Source: Polyangium sp. 6x1 (lineage in GTDB: Bacteria > Myxococcota_A > Polyangia > Polyangiales > Polyangiaceae). From it: a stretch of DNA of 64,000 bases. Positions 51,870-61,257 of the stretch are shown here, piece after piece. The notes beneath the pieces are model-generated. The model was not told where the DNA came from, did no database searches, and saw only the letters and a program-made list of their open reading frames with translations. Position 1 is the stretch's first letter. Each line of letters begins with the position of its first letter. Location: positions 1 to 64,000 of the forward strand of contig NZ_JARZHH010000065.1 of the NCBI RefSeq assembly GCF_029946515.1, written 5' to 3'. The translations under genes were made by a program, and so were the position numbers.

Positions 51870-52367
51870 GTGTCGAACGTGGACGACCTGAATCCGTACG
51901 AAGCGCCCAAAGAAACGAACACCACGAAGCGGATCAAGAAAAAGAAGGCGGTTGAAGACGACGCGCCCCACGATCCCTCGATCGACGCGATCGTCTTCTC
52001 GCTCCAGAGGACGCGGCCCTGGATCACCCTGTTCGGCACGCTGTGCTTCCTCGGCGCCGTCGGGCTCGTAGTCTTCGGCCTCTACATGACGAAAATGGGG
52101 CCGGATTATAACCCCGCGTATTGGGTCGGCGCCTTCATCGCGTACATCACGCTCGCGATCCTCTACGTCGTCACCGGCATACGCCTCTTCCGATACCGCG
52201 ACAGCATCAAGCAGGTGATCGCGAGCGACGGGCGCCTCGATTTCATCGCGACCGCGATCGAGCGCCAGCGCGAGTTCTGGGCGTTCGTCGGGGTCGTGAC
52301 CGTCGTACTCCTCGGCCTGTACCTGCTCCTCATCCTCGGTGGGTTCATGTTCGCGTTCTCTCGCTGA
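51870..52367 (+). CDS. Small membrane protein, three hydrophobic segments
   Basis: A 165-residue inner-membrane protein, similar in layout to DUF5362-type proteins. After a charged N-terminus of 45 residues (KRIKKKKAVEDDAP) come TM1 (ITLFGTLCFLGAVGLVVFGLYM), TM2 (YWVGAFIAYITLAILYVVTGI) and TM3 (FVGVVTVVLLGLYLLLILGGFMF). Between TM2 and TM3 a helical stretch (YRDSIKQVIASDGRLDFIATAIERQREF) is typical of that group. Function unknown. It starts with GTG behind GGGGA. The aminotransferase start follows 13 bp after the stop, so the two may be cotranscribed. Confidence 0.72.
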   Translation: MSNVDDLNPYEAPKETNTTKRIKKKKAVEDDAPHDPSIDAIVFSLQRTRPWITLFGTLCFLGAVGLVVFGLYMTKMGPDYNPAYWVGAFIAYITLAILYVVTGIRLFRYRDSIKQVIASDGRLDFIATAIERQREFWAFVGVVTVVLLGLYLLLILGGFMFAFSR

Positions 52368-52380
52368 AACGCCGTCCCCG

Positions 52381-53595
52381 ATGTCCATCCACGAATTCCC
52401 TCCCTCCCACGCCGCCCGCGTCCGGCCGCTCTGGGATCTCGACCCCGCGATCACCTTCCTCAACCACGGCTCCTTCGGCGCCTGTCCGCTCCGGGTTCGC
52501 GAGGCGCAGGATCGATTGCGCGTGCAGATGGAGCGCGAGCCCGTTCGATTCTTCGTCCGCGAGCTCGAAGCGCTCGCCGACGCGGCCCTCGAAGCGCTCG
52601 CGGCGTTCGTCGGCGCAGGCGCCGCGGATCTCGCGTTCGTCCCCAATGCGACGGCCGGCGTCAATACCGTCCTCCGCTCGCTCGATCTTCGCCCCGGCGA
52701 CGAGCTCGTCACGACGAACCACGAATACAACGCCTGCCGCAATGCCCTCGACGACGCGGCCGCACGCGCCGGCGCCCGCGTCGTCGTCGCGTCCGTCCCT
52801 TTCCCCCTCGATTCTCCCGACGACGTCGTCCGGGCCGTCCTCGATTGCGTCGGACCGCGCACCCGCCTCGCGCTCGTCGACCACGTCACGAGCCAGACCG
52901 GCCTCGTCTTCCCCGTGGAGCGCATCGTCGCCGAGCTCGCCCACCGGGGCGTCGATACCCTCGTCGACGGCGCGCACGCCCCCGGCATGGTCCCGCTCGA
53001 CCTCCGCGCGCTCGGCGCCGCCTATTACACCGGCAATTGCCACAAATGGATGTGCGCGCCGAAGGGCGCCGCGTTCCTGCACGTGCGCCCCGACAAACAG
53101 CCCGGCGTTCGTCCGCTCTCGATCAGCCACGGCGCGAACAGCCCCCGCACGGACAGGTCTCGCTTCCGGCTCGAATTCGACTGGACCGGCACGCATGATC
53201 CCACGCCGTACCTCGTCCTGCCCGAGGCGATTCGTTTCCTCGCGTCCCTCCTGCCGGGCGGCGCGCCTGCGCTCGCCGAGCACAATCGGCGGACGGCCCT
53301 CGCCGCGCGGGAGCGCTTGTGCGAGGCCCTCGGCGCGCCGCCGCCCGCGCCTGCGTCCATGGTCGGCGCACTTGCCACCGTCTGGCTCCCGGAGGCCGCG
53401 GGGGATCCGCCTGCGCCCCCGCTTTTCCTCGATCCCTTGCAAGAGGCGCTTTTTTCGCGCCATGGCATCGAGGTCCCCGTCATCCCATTTCCGCCTCCAC
53501 GGGGCAGGGTCCTCCGGATCTCCGCGCAAATCTACAACGACCCCGAAGATTACGCGCGCCTCGTAGACGCGCTCCGGGCCGAAGGGGTATCTTGA
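52381..53595 (+). CDS. PLP-dependent class V aminotransferase, isopenicillin-N-epimerase-like
   Basis: A 404-residue enzyme. Typical blocks are FLNHGSFGACPLRVREAQ at the start, FVPNATAGVNTVLRSL, VDGAHAPGMVPLDL (Asp contacts the pyridine N), and GNCHKWMCAPKGAAFLHV with the PLP Lys. LSISHGANSPRTDRSRFRLEFDWTGTHDPTPYL follows, as in CefD-like enzymes. Such enzymes epimerise, desulfurise or transaminate amino acids; the substrate is unknown. ATG 52381 lies 13 bp after the membrane protein gene. The FAD enzyme gene follows 28 bp later on the same strand. Confidence 0.9.
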   Translation: MSIHEFPPSHAARVRPLWDLDPAITFLNHGSFGACPLRVREAQDRLRVQMEREPVRFFVRELEALADAALEALAAFVGAGAADLAFVPNATAGVNTVLRSLDLRPGDELVTTNHEYNACRNALDDAAARAGARVVVASVPFPLDSPDDVVRAVLDCVGPRTRLALVDHVTSQTGLVFPVERIVAELAHRGVDTLVDGAHAPGMVPLDLRALGAAYYTGNCHKWMCAPKGAAFLHVRPDKQPGVRPLSISHGANSPRTDRSRFRLEFDWTGTHDPTPYLVLPEAIRFLASLLPGGAPALAEHNRRTALAARERLCEALGAPPPAPASMVGALATVWLPEAAGDPPAPPLFLDPLQEALFSRHGIEVPVIPFPPPRGRVLRISAQIYNDPEDYARLVDALRAEGVS

Positions 53596-53623
53596 TCGCC
53601 TCCTGGCTTCCTTGGAGGTGCCC

Positions 53624-55297
53624 ATGAAATTCAAGAGTGATTCCCCGAACCAGAATCCCGTCAAGACGCTCACTCCTGGCATCCGCCGCCGCGATTTTCT
53701 CAATGGCCTGCTCGTCGGCGCCTCCGGGATGCTGCTCGGCGGCCTGGGCACGGGATGCAGCGACGAAGGGGGCACGGGCACCCCGCCGGCGCCGGGACCG
53801 CAGTACAAAGGCGACGTCTTCACGATCTGCCACCAGGTCCGCGACGGCAAGGCCTTCGAATTGCCCGCCGCCTCGGGTGAGCCTTACGACTGCGTGATCA
53901 TCGGCGGCGGCATCAGCGGTCTCGTCGCCGCGCGCAAATTGCAGAACAGCGGGGTCACGAACATCCTGCTCCTCGAAAAAGAGGACCCCGTCGGCGGTGT
54001 CGCCAAGAAGGGCGGCGATCCGGACCGCACGCACGGCCAGGCCGCCGCGTACACCGTGTTTCCCTACAACGACAACCTCTACGAGACGTACGAGGATCTC
54101 GGCATCATCACGGGCTACGACATGGACGGGGCCCCCATCGTCGACGAGAAATACATCGTCAAGGGCCCGGCGAACGGCGATTGGTTCGACGGCAAATGGT
54201 ACGAGGACGGCTGGGAGGCGGGCATGGATGCCCTGCCTTATTCGCCGAACGTCATCGACGACCTCAAGGCCTTCCGCCAGGACATGATCGACTGGTACAA
54301 CTACGAGGGCCAGGACCAGAAGCTCGGCTTCGACACGCCGACCGACAACTCCACCACGGATCCCGACGTCCGCGACCTCGACAACGTCACGCTCTCCGAA
54401 TACGTCGCCTCGAAGGGCTGGGCCCCCGAGGTCAGCGAATTCTTCGACCCGTACGTCCGCTCCGCGCTCGGCACGACGCACGACAAGGTGTCCGCGTGGG
54501 CGGCGATTGGCTTCCTCGGCGCTGAGTTTTCCCCCGTCCTCTCCCAGCCCGGCGGCAATGCGTACCTCGCGCTCATGCTCGCGGAAAAGATTGGCGCCGA
54601 TCGCATCAAGGCCGGCGCATTCGTCCTCCGCGTGAAGAACGAGGGCGACGAGGTCCACGTCTCCTACATGATCGACGGCGTGATCACCACGATCCGCGCG
54701 AAGACCGCCATTTATGCGGCGAATCGGTACATCGCCAAGCACGTCGTGCCCGAGCTCGGCGCTGCCGGGCGCGACGAGGCCAAGGACTATCGATACACGC
54801 CCTACATCGTCGCCGCCGTGTACGTGAACAAGACGCCGCCGAATCTCGGCTTCGACAACTGGGTCCACGGCGATTTCATTTTCACGGACTTCATCGTCGC
54901 CGACTGGACGAGCCACGCCGATCCCGCGGCGGCCCCGCTCGATCGGCCGAACGTGCTCTCCTGTTATTGCCCGCTCTTCGGGCCCACGGCCCGCCTCGAT
55001 CTGCAAACGAAGCCGTTCGAGGAATACGAGGAGCGCATCCTCGCGGACCTGGAAAAGGCCGTGCCCGGCGTGCGCGAGACCGTCACCGGCGTCGACCTCT
55101 ATCGCTGGGGGCACGCCATGCTCGTGGCCGAAAAAGGCTTCGTTTTCGGCCCGGCGCGCCTCTCGGCGAAGATGCCGCTCGGCAAGATCAGCTTCGCCTG
55201 CCACGACTCCGACGGCCTCCCCGCGTTCGAGAATGCCGTCGGAGCCGCTTATACGGCGGTCGGCGAGGTGGCGGCCCACCTCGGCGTCATGATCTGA
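53624..55297 (+). CDS. Tat-exported FAD-dependent amine-oxidase-like lipoprotein
   Basis: A 557-residue flavoprotein. The N-terminus has a twin-arginine signal (IRRRDFLNGLLVGASGMLLGG) ending in GTGC, a lipobox-type Cys, so it is folded before export and then lipidated. The FAD-binding Rossmann motif is IIGGGISGLVAARKL near residue 95. LLLEKEDPVGGVAKKGG and the C-terminal GKISFACHDSDGLPAFENAVGAAYTAVGEVAAHLG are typical of flavin amine oxidases. Its substrate is unknown; few amine oxidases are lipoproteins. ATG 53624 lies behind GGAGGTG. It belongs to a run of three plus-strand genes from 51870. Confidence 0.87.
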   Translation: MKFKSDSPNQNPVKTLTPGIRRRDFLNGLLVGASGMLLGGLGTGCSDEGGTGTPPAPGPQYKGDVFTICHQVRDGKAFELPAASGEPYDCVIIGGGISGLVAARKLQNSGVTNILLLEKEDPVGGVAKKGGDPDRTHGQAAAYTVFPYNDNLYETYEDLGIITGYDMDGAPIVDEKYIVKGPANGDWFDGKWYEDGWEAGMDALPYSPNVIDDLKAFRQDMIDWYNYEGQDQKLGFDTPTDNSTTDPDVRDLDNVTLSEYVASKGWAPEVSEFFDPYVRSALGTTHDKVSAWAAIGFLGAEFSPVLSQPGGNAYLALMLAEKIGADRIKAGAFVLRVKNEGDEVHVSYMIDGVITTIRAKTAIYAANRYIAKHVVPELGAAGRDEAKDYRYTPYIVAAVYVNKTPPNLGFDNWVHGDFIFTDFIVADWTSHADPAAAPLDRPNVLSCYCPLFGPTARLDLQTKPFEEYEERILADLEKAVPGVRETVTGVDLYRWGHAMLVAEKGFVFGPARLSAKMPLGKISFACHDSDGLPAFENAVGAAYTAVGEVAAHLGVMI

Positions 55298-55303
55298 TCG
55301 CGC

Positions 55304-57727
55304 TCAGGGCAAGAGCTTCGCCACGAACCCGTCATTGGCGCCGGCGCTCGACACGAAGCCGGTTCCGAGGTCCAGCGTGCCCTGGAATCGCCCCCCGACG
55401 ATGACGCTGCCCGAGCCGTCCACGGCCACGGCGCGGCACTGCTGTTCGAGATTGTCCCCGCCGCGGCGGCTCCACACGTGCGCGCCGAGCGCGTCGAGCT
55501 TCGCGACGAATGCGTCGTTGCCGCCCAGGCTCGCGATCGGCGAGGCGCCGCCGAAGTTCACCGAGCCCGTCATCCGGCCCGCCAGCACGACGTTGTTTTG
55601 CGCGTCCGTGGCGACGGCGAATCCGGTCTGATCGCCGGTGTCCCCGAAAACCTTGGCCCACTGGAACACGCCCGTGCCGGCGTACTTCGCGACGAAGATG
55701 TCGTTGCTGCCCGCGCTCGTCAGGTCTCCGCCGCCGTAATCGACGGTGCCCGCGGCCGCGCCGGTCACGATCACGTTCCCCGCGCCGTCCACGGTCACGC
55801 CATTGCCGATCTGGTTGCCGATGCCGCCGAGGCGGCGGCTCCATTGATGTTGCCCCGCCGCCGTGAGCTTGACGAGCATCGCGTCCTGCGTGCCCAAGCT
55901 GATGAGGTCCCCCCCGCCGAAATTGACCGTGCCCTCCAAGAGGCCTGTGAAATACACGGCGCCGCTCGCGTCCGTGGCGACGCCCCGCATCCCCTGGTTG
56001 TTCGCGTCGCCGTAGCTCCGGCTCCAGACGTGCGCGCCCGCCGGATCGAGCTTCAGCACGAAATGATCGTCGAGCCCCGCCGCCGTAAACGCGCCGCCGC
56101 CGAAATCGACCGTGTTGCGATAATGACCCACCACGATCACGTTGCCCGTCGCGTCCACGGCCACCGCCGAGCCCTCGTCCCCGCCCGCGGCCCCGTACGC
56201 GCGGCTCCACATGAACCCGCCCACGGGCGAGAGCTTCAGCACGAACACGTCGCTCGTCCCGGTCACGCTCACGTGCGGCCCGCCGCCGAAATCGACCGTC
56301 GACTGGAAGACCCCCGTCACCACGATGTTTCCCGCGCTGTCGACGGCCACGCCGCGCGCCCCGTCGGTGCCATTCGCGCCGTATCGATGGCTCCAGAGGT
56401 GATTGCCCTGCGCGTCGTACTTGGCCACGAGGATGTCGTGCACCGTGTTCGGCGACGAGAGCGGCCCTCCGCCGAGATCGATCGTCCCGACGAACTGCCC
56501 CACGGCAATCACGTTGCCCTGCGCGTCCGTGGCGACGTCGATGATGTCCTGATCGAACGTATCGCCGAACGACCGGATCCACCCGGTCGCGCCGCACATG
56601 TCGCCCACGAGCCCGGTGCAGCTCTCGTCCTCGGGGGTCATGCAATTCTCGGCCTGAGGCAGCACTTCGCCGACGCAAGGCCCATACGCCGAGCCCTGTG
56701 CATTGCACGTCTGCGTGCCCGCCTTGCAGATGCCGACGCCGAGCGTCCCGCCCGGCCCGGTATAACAAGCCGTGGTCGATCCCGGCTGGCAGACGCAGCC
56801 CGCGCCGCTCTCGTTGACGAACCCGTCGCAATCGTCGTCCTCCGGCGTCGCGCACGTCTCGGTCTGGGGCACGATTTGCCCGACGCAGCTCCCGTACGCC
56901 GTCCCGTCGGCATTGCACGTCTGCATACCCGCCTTGCAGATGCCGACGCCGAGCGTCCCGCCCGGTCCGGTATAACAGAAGGTGGTGGATCCCGGGGCGC
57001 AGACGCAGCCCGTGCCGCTCTCGTTGACGAGCCCGTCGCAATCCTCGTCCGCTGGGGAGAGGCACGTCTCGGTCTGCGGCAAAACCTGCCCCATGCAGGC
57101 CCCGTACGCCGTGCCCTCGGCATTGCATACCTGCGTCCCCGCCTTGCACACGCCCTTGTCGAGCGTGCCCATCGGCCCCGTGTAACAAGGCGCCGTCGCG
57201 CCGGGGCTGCAGGCGCAGCCCTCCTCGTTCGAGAGCCCGTCGCAATCGTCGTCGCCCATGGTCTGGCAGGACTCGGCCACGGGCACGACCTCGCCGACAC
57301 ACGGGCCATATCCACTCCCGTCGCCGAGGCACGTCTTGATCCCGGCCTTGCACAGGCCCACGATCTGCGTGCCAGGCGGGCCCGAATAACACGCATCGAT
57401 TTCGCCGGGCGTACACACGCTCCCGCCGCCGGCTCCACCCGCGCCGCCTGTGCCACCCGCGCCGCCCACACCGCCCACACCGCCGGTGCCACCGGTGCCG
57501 CCCATACCGCCGGTGCTGCCCATTCCCCCGACGCCGCCGGCGCCGCCCATACCGGCGGTGCCGCCCGATCCTCCGGGCCCGCCCCAGCCTGCCTCGCCGC
57601 CGTCTCCGCCTTGTCCGCTGCTCGAGCTCGACGTCGTATTGCCCCCGGACGCGCAGCCCGTGGCGAGCGCGAGGGGGACGAGGAGCGGGACGAGGGTGAG
57701 CCGGGAGCGAGAAAATCGACGTTTCAT
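55304..57727 (-). CDS. Propeller lipoprotein with four Cys-rich modules and seven SBBP blades
   Basis: An 807-residue exported lipoprotein. The signal peptide ends LALATGC, then about 75 residues of Ser and Gly (GGAGGTGG-type runs). Four modules of roughly 69 residues (about 103-380), each with six Cys and CDGLVNE-like calcium or disulfide loops, resemble MopE. Residues about 385-807 carry seven repeats of the type GVAVDSAGNIVVTGVFQSTV-DFGGG, one per blade of a beta-propeller (SBBP family). The count of seven is exact for a closed propeller. It is probably a large cell-surface adhesion or binding protein. It is convergent with the FAD enzyme gene, 6 bp apart. Confidence 0.87.
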   Translation of the reverse strand: MKRRFSRSRLTLVPLLVPLALATGCASGGNTTSSSSSGQGGDGGEAGWGGPGGSGGTAGMGGAGGVGGMGSTGGMGGTGGTGGVGGVGGAGGTGGAGGAGGGSVCTPGEIDACYSGPPGTQIVGLCKAGIKTCLGDGSGYGPCVGEVVPVAESCQTMGDDDCDGLSNEEGCACSPGATAPCYTGPMGTLDKGVCKAGTQVCNAEGTAYGACMGQVLPQTETCLSPADEDCDGLVNESGTGCVCAPGSTTFCYTGPGGTLGVGICKAGMQTCNADGTAYGSCVGQIVPQTETCATPEDDDCDGFVNESGAGCVCQPGSTTACYTGPGGTLGVGICKAGTQTCNAQGSAYGPCVGEVLPQAENCMTPEDESCTGLVGDMCGATGWIRSFGDTFDQDIIDVATDAQGNVIAVGQFVGTIDLGGGPLSSPNTVHDILVAKYDAQGNHLWSHRYGANGTDGARGVAVDSAGNIVVTGVFQSTVDFGGGPHVSVTGTSDVFVLKLSPVGGFMWSRAYGAAGGDEGSAVAVDATGNVIVVGHYRNTVDFGGGAFTAAGLDDHFVLKLDPAGAHVWSRSYGDANNQGMRGVATDASGAVYFTGLLEGTVNFGGGDLISLGTQDAMLVKLTAAGQHQWSRRLGGIGNQIGNGVTVDGAGNVIVTGAAAGTVDYGGGDLTSAGSNDIFVAKYAGTGVFQWAKVFGDTGDQTGFAVATDAQNNVVLAGRMTGSVNFGGASPIASLGGNDAFVAKLDALGAHVWSRRGGDNLEQQCRAVAVDGSGSVIVGGRFQGTLDLGTGFVSSAGANDGFVAKLLP

Positions 57728-57911
57728 GAATCGGGCAGGTAACCCGCGTCGAGGGCGCGCGTCAATGGTCGGGAGGCGCTCACGAAGCGGAGGACGGGAA
57801 CGACGCGCCCCGCGCGGCTTCGAACGCGTCGAGGATCTTCGCCGCGGGGTCGACAGCGGCGTCCGCGTGGCTAAACTCGGGGCCGCAGACAGATCAACGC
57901 GAGAGGACCGC

Positions 57912-58940
<1,029 letters not shown>

Positions 58941-58941
58941 C

Positions 58942-59784
58942 TCAATGCCACGAGGGCCGCGACGAACGTGACGGCGGGACGAGCGTGATGCGGTCCTCCG
59001 CCGGCGGCGGCGTCAAGAGCGGCGCGAGCCGGTGATACGCTTCGAGGGGCGTCTGCACGAGCCCCTCGGCCTCCAGCGCCGCGAGCAGCCGCGACCGCGC
59101 AATCTCGCTCGGCGTCGTCGGGACGAGCTTCTGCGCGAGCGCGATCGCCTTCGCCTCCGAGAGCGACGCGGGCAGGACGATCGCGTCGTTCAAGCAGCTC
59201 TCCGTGAAAGCAATCGCCGTGAGTTTGTCCCCGGCGGGCCCCGCATACCAGCGGAGTTTTTCCGCCATGCTCGCCGCGTCCGTCTTCTGCGACGAGACGG
59301 CCGTGACGTCGGCCGTCTCGTGCAAGACCGCCTCCACCGCGGCCCGATGCGAGCCGAGGAAGACCTGCGACGCGAACGTCTTGCCCGGCTCGATCCCCTC
59401 GGCCCTGAGCTTCGCGATCGCCAGCAAATACCCCCCGGCCGAGAGAGGATCCACCCACGCCGCCTTCGTCCCCGCGAGCGCCGCGAGCCGGACCCCTGCG
59501 TTTTTCCGGGCCACGATCGCGGATCGATAATTCGTTTGTCCTCCCCGTACGATCGTGAAGACCGCCCGCGCGGCGGGCAGCTTCGCGGTCACGCCGACCG
59601 GCGCCCAGACGAGGTGCGCCTCGCCCGAGGCCGTGCGCTCCTCGATGTCGGCGTAATTCGCGGCCACGTACGTCTCGACGGGCTCGCCGAGCTTCTGCTC
59701 CAGCGCGGCGCGGATGAGCTCGGCGCGCGCCTCCGCCTTGGCGCGACCGAGCGCGGGCGGCAGGACGAACCGGAGGCCCCCCAT
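58942..59784 (-). CDS. PhnD/SsuA-like substrate-binding protein without signal peptide
   Basis: A 280-residue protein with the fold of phosphonate/phosphate-type periplasmic binding proteins: RFVLPPALGRAKAEARAELIRAALEQKLGEPVETYVAANYADI, then GLRGGQTNYRSAIVARKNAGVRLAAL-like segments and AWVDPLSAGGYLLAIAKL. No signal peptide or lipobox is visible in this start, so it may be cytoplasmic, as in sensor-type relatives, or a start further upstream was missed. It is the last gene of the minus-strand unit, 8 bp after the FGE-fold lipoprotein. No transport ATPase or permease is present, which argues against uptake and for sensing or binding. Ligand unknown. Confidence 0.75.
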   Translation of the reverse strand: MGGLRFVLPPALGRAKAEARAELIRAALEQKLGEPVETYVAANYADIEERTASGEAHLVWAPVGVTAKLPAARAVFTIVRGGQTNYRSAIVARKNAGVRLAALAGTKAAWVDPLSAGGYLLAIAKLRAEGIEPGKTFASQVFLGSHRAAVEAVLHETADVTAVSSQKTDAASMAEKLRWYAGPAGDKLTAIAFTESCLNDAIVLPASLSEAKAIALAQKLVPTTPSEIARSRLLAALEAEGLVQTPLEAYHRLAPLLTPPPAEDRITLVPPSRSSRPSWH

Positions 59785-59792
59785 TGCCGCCC

Positions 59793-60710
59793 CTATTTGC
59801 TCGCCGCCTCGGTGGGGGCCGTCGCGCAACGAATCCCGAGGAAGCCGCACCGGTAGGTCACCTGGAACCGGCCCGGCCGCTCCACGCGGAACATGTTCGG
59901 AATGCCGTCGCGCCAGCTCGCGCCGCGGCCCACGCGGTCCTTCGTCTTCGCGTCCTGCGCGCTCGTCGTCCATTCGAAGACGTTGCCCGCCATTCCGAGC
60001 AGCCCGTCCTTGCTCGCGCCGGCCGGGTGCGCCGCGACCGGACACGTGCCTTTCAAGAGGCCCTCTTTCCCGCCGGACCAGCAGAGCTGATCCTTCGGCG
60101 GCTCGTTCCCCCAGGGATAGACGCGCCCCTCCTCGCCGCCGCGCGCCGCCCACTCCCACTCCTCGTCCGAGGGGAGGCGTTTTCCTTGCGCCGTGCAGTA
60201 ATCGATGGCCTGCTGGAAATCGACGCAGACCATCGGATGGTCTTCCTTGCCCTGCTTCTTGTACGTCGCCTCGGGCGCGCAGGTCGCGAATGCGTCGTTG
60301 CATTTCTTCGACCCGACGCACGCCTCGTATTCCTTCGCCGTGGCCTCCGCCTTGTCGAAGCAGAAATCGGCGATCTTCGCCTCGTTCTTGAGGAAGCCCA
60401 TCTTGTAGGACCCGCCCTTGACGAACGCCATTCCCTCGGGGCACGGGGCCTTCGGGGCCTCGGGCGGCTTGGCGTCGGCCGTCTTCGCGGGCTCGGGCGT
60501 CGCCGCGGCCGTCTTGGCCGGCTCGGGGTCGTTCGTCGTCGGCGGGTCGGCTTTGGCCGTCGTCTCGGCCGGCTTTGCCTCGGTCGCGCCTGCGCCCGGC
60601 GCCTTCACGTCGCCGCCGCCCTCCTGCGCGCCGCCGCCGCAGCCGAACGCGGCTGCGAGGCCAAAGCCGAGGAACGCGGTGCCGAACGTGAGCAAACGAA
60701 GAGCCTTCAT
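59793..60710 (-). CDS. Lipoprotein with formylglycine-generating-enzyme fold, catalytic Cys not found
   Basis: A 305-residue exported lipoprotein: signal core LLTFGTAFLGFGLAAAFGC, then about 65 residues rich in Ala, Pro, Thr and Lys. Residues about 90-300 match the FGE/SUMF1/EgtB domain (GMAFVKGGSYKMGFL, YCTAQGKRLPSDEEWEWAARGG, YPWGNEPP, GLLGMAGNVFEWT, RVGRGASWRDG). In true FGEs the C-terminal GGSY/W block is followed by catalytic Cys residues; here it reads GASWRDG, and I see no such pair. The protein is probably a non-catalytic or differently acting member, exposed outside the inner membrane. It sits third in the operon starting at 63356. Confidence 0.85.
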   Translation of the reverse strand: MKALRLLTFGTAFLGFGLAAAFGCGGGAQEGGGDVKAPGAGATEAKPAETTAKADPPTTNDPEPAKTAAATPEPAKTADAKPPEAPKAPCPEGMAFVKGGSYKMGFLKNEAKIADFCFDKAEATAKEYEACVGSKKCNDAFATCAPEATYKKQGKEDHPMVCVDFQQAIDYCTAQGKRLPSDEEWEWAARGGEEGRVYPWGNEPPKDQLCWSGGKEGLLKGTCPVAAHPAGASKDGLLGMAGNVFEWTTSAQDAKTKDRVGRGASWRDGIPNMFRVERPGRFQVTYRCGFLGIRCATAPTEAASK

Positions 60711-60747
60711 GGAAACATTCCTCCGACGACGAAAGAAAAACCGTTTG

Positions 60748-61257
60748 TCAGCGCAGCACGAGGGTCGGTGCCGGCTCCCCTTCGATCCAGTGTTCTTGCA
60801 GGACGAGCCCCGGCGAGACCATGGAGCCCCCGTAGGTCTCGCCGAAGGAGAACAGCTCGAAGATCCGCCGGTCGCCCGGCTTGATCGGGAACATCACCTG
60901 GCCCGACGGAGGCGCGGGAACGCCCTCCTTCGGCTCGGGCATCCAGAGCGAGACGCCCCGGTTCGTGCCGCCGACGAGCGAGGCGGCCGTGGTCTGGGCG
61001 TCGCAATGGACCTTGAGCCAGCCGCGCGCCCGCCACGCCCGGCAATTCTCGGCGCGCGGGCCTTTGCGGGTGATCCGCACGCGCGTCGCCTTTTGCCATT
61101 CGGCCGGCGTGGGCGGCTTCGGCGTGCCTTCCTCGAGGGGAATCGGCTCGAAATCGATCGGCTTTTCCTCCTCGTTCGCCGGTGCCGGCGGATCGGCCTT
61201 GGCGGCCGGCAGGAGCGCGAGGAAGACGAGGGCGGCGAGGATCCGGGCGCGGCTCAT
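60748..61257 (-). CDS. Small exported protein in the propeller-dihaem operon
   Basis: A 169-residue protein with signal peptide ARILAALVFLALLPAAKA and a Pro/Glu-rich start. The rest is beta-like (KGPRAENCRAWRARGWLKVHCDAQTTA, GDRRIFELFSFGETYGGSM) with one possible disulfide pair. I do not recognise a domain. Its ATG overlaps the stop of the propeller-dihaem gene (ATGA), so the two proteins are made together. The FGE-fold gene begins 37 bp later. The tight coupling suggests a shared periplasmic complex. Confidence 0.75.
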   Translation of the reverse strand: MSRARILAALVFLALLPAAKADPPAPANEEEKPIDFEPIPLEEGTPKPPTPAEWQKATRVRITRKGPRAENCRAWRARGWLKVHCDAQTTAASLVGGTNRGVSLWMPEPKEGVPAPPSGQVMFPIKPGDRRIFELFSFGETYGGSMVSPGLVLQEHWIEGEPAPTLVLR

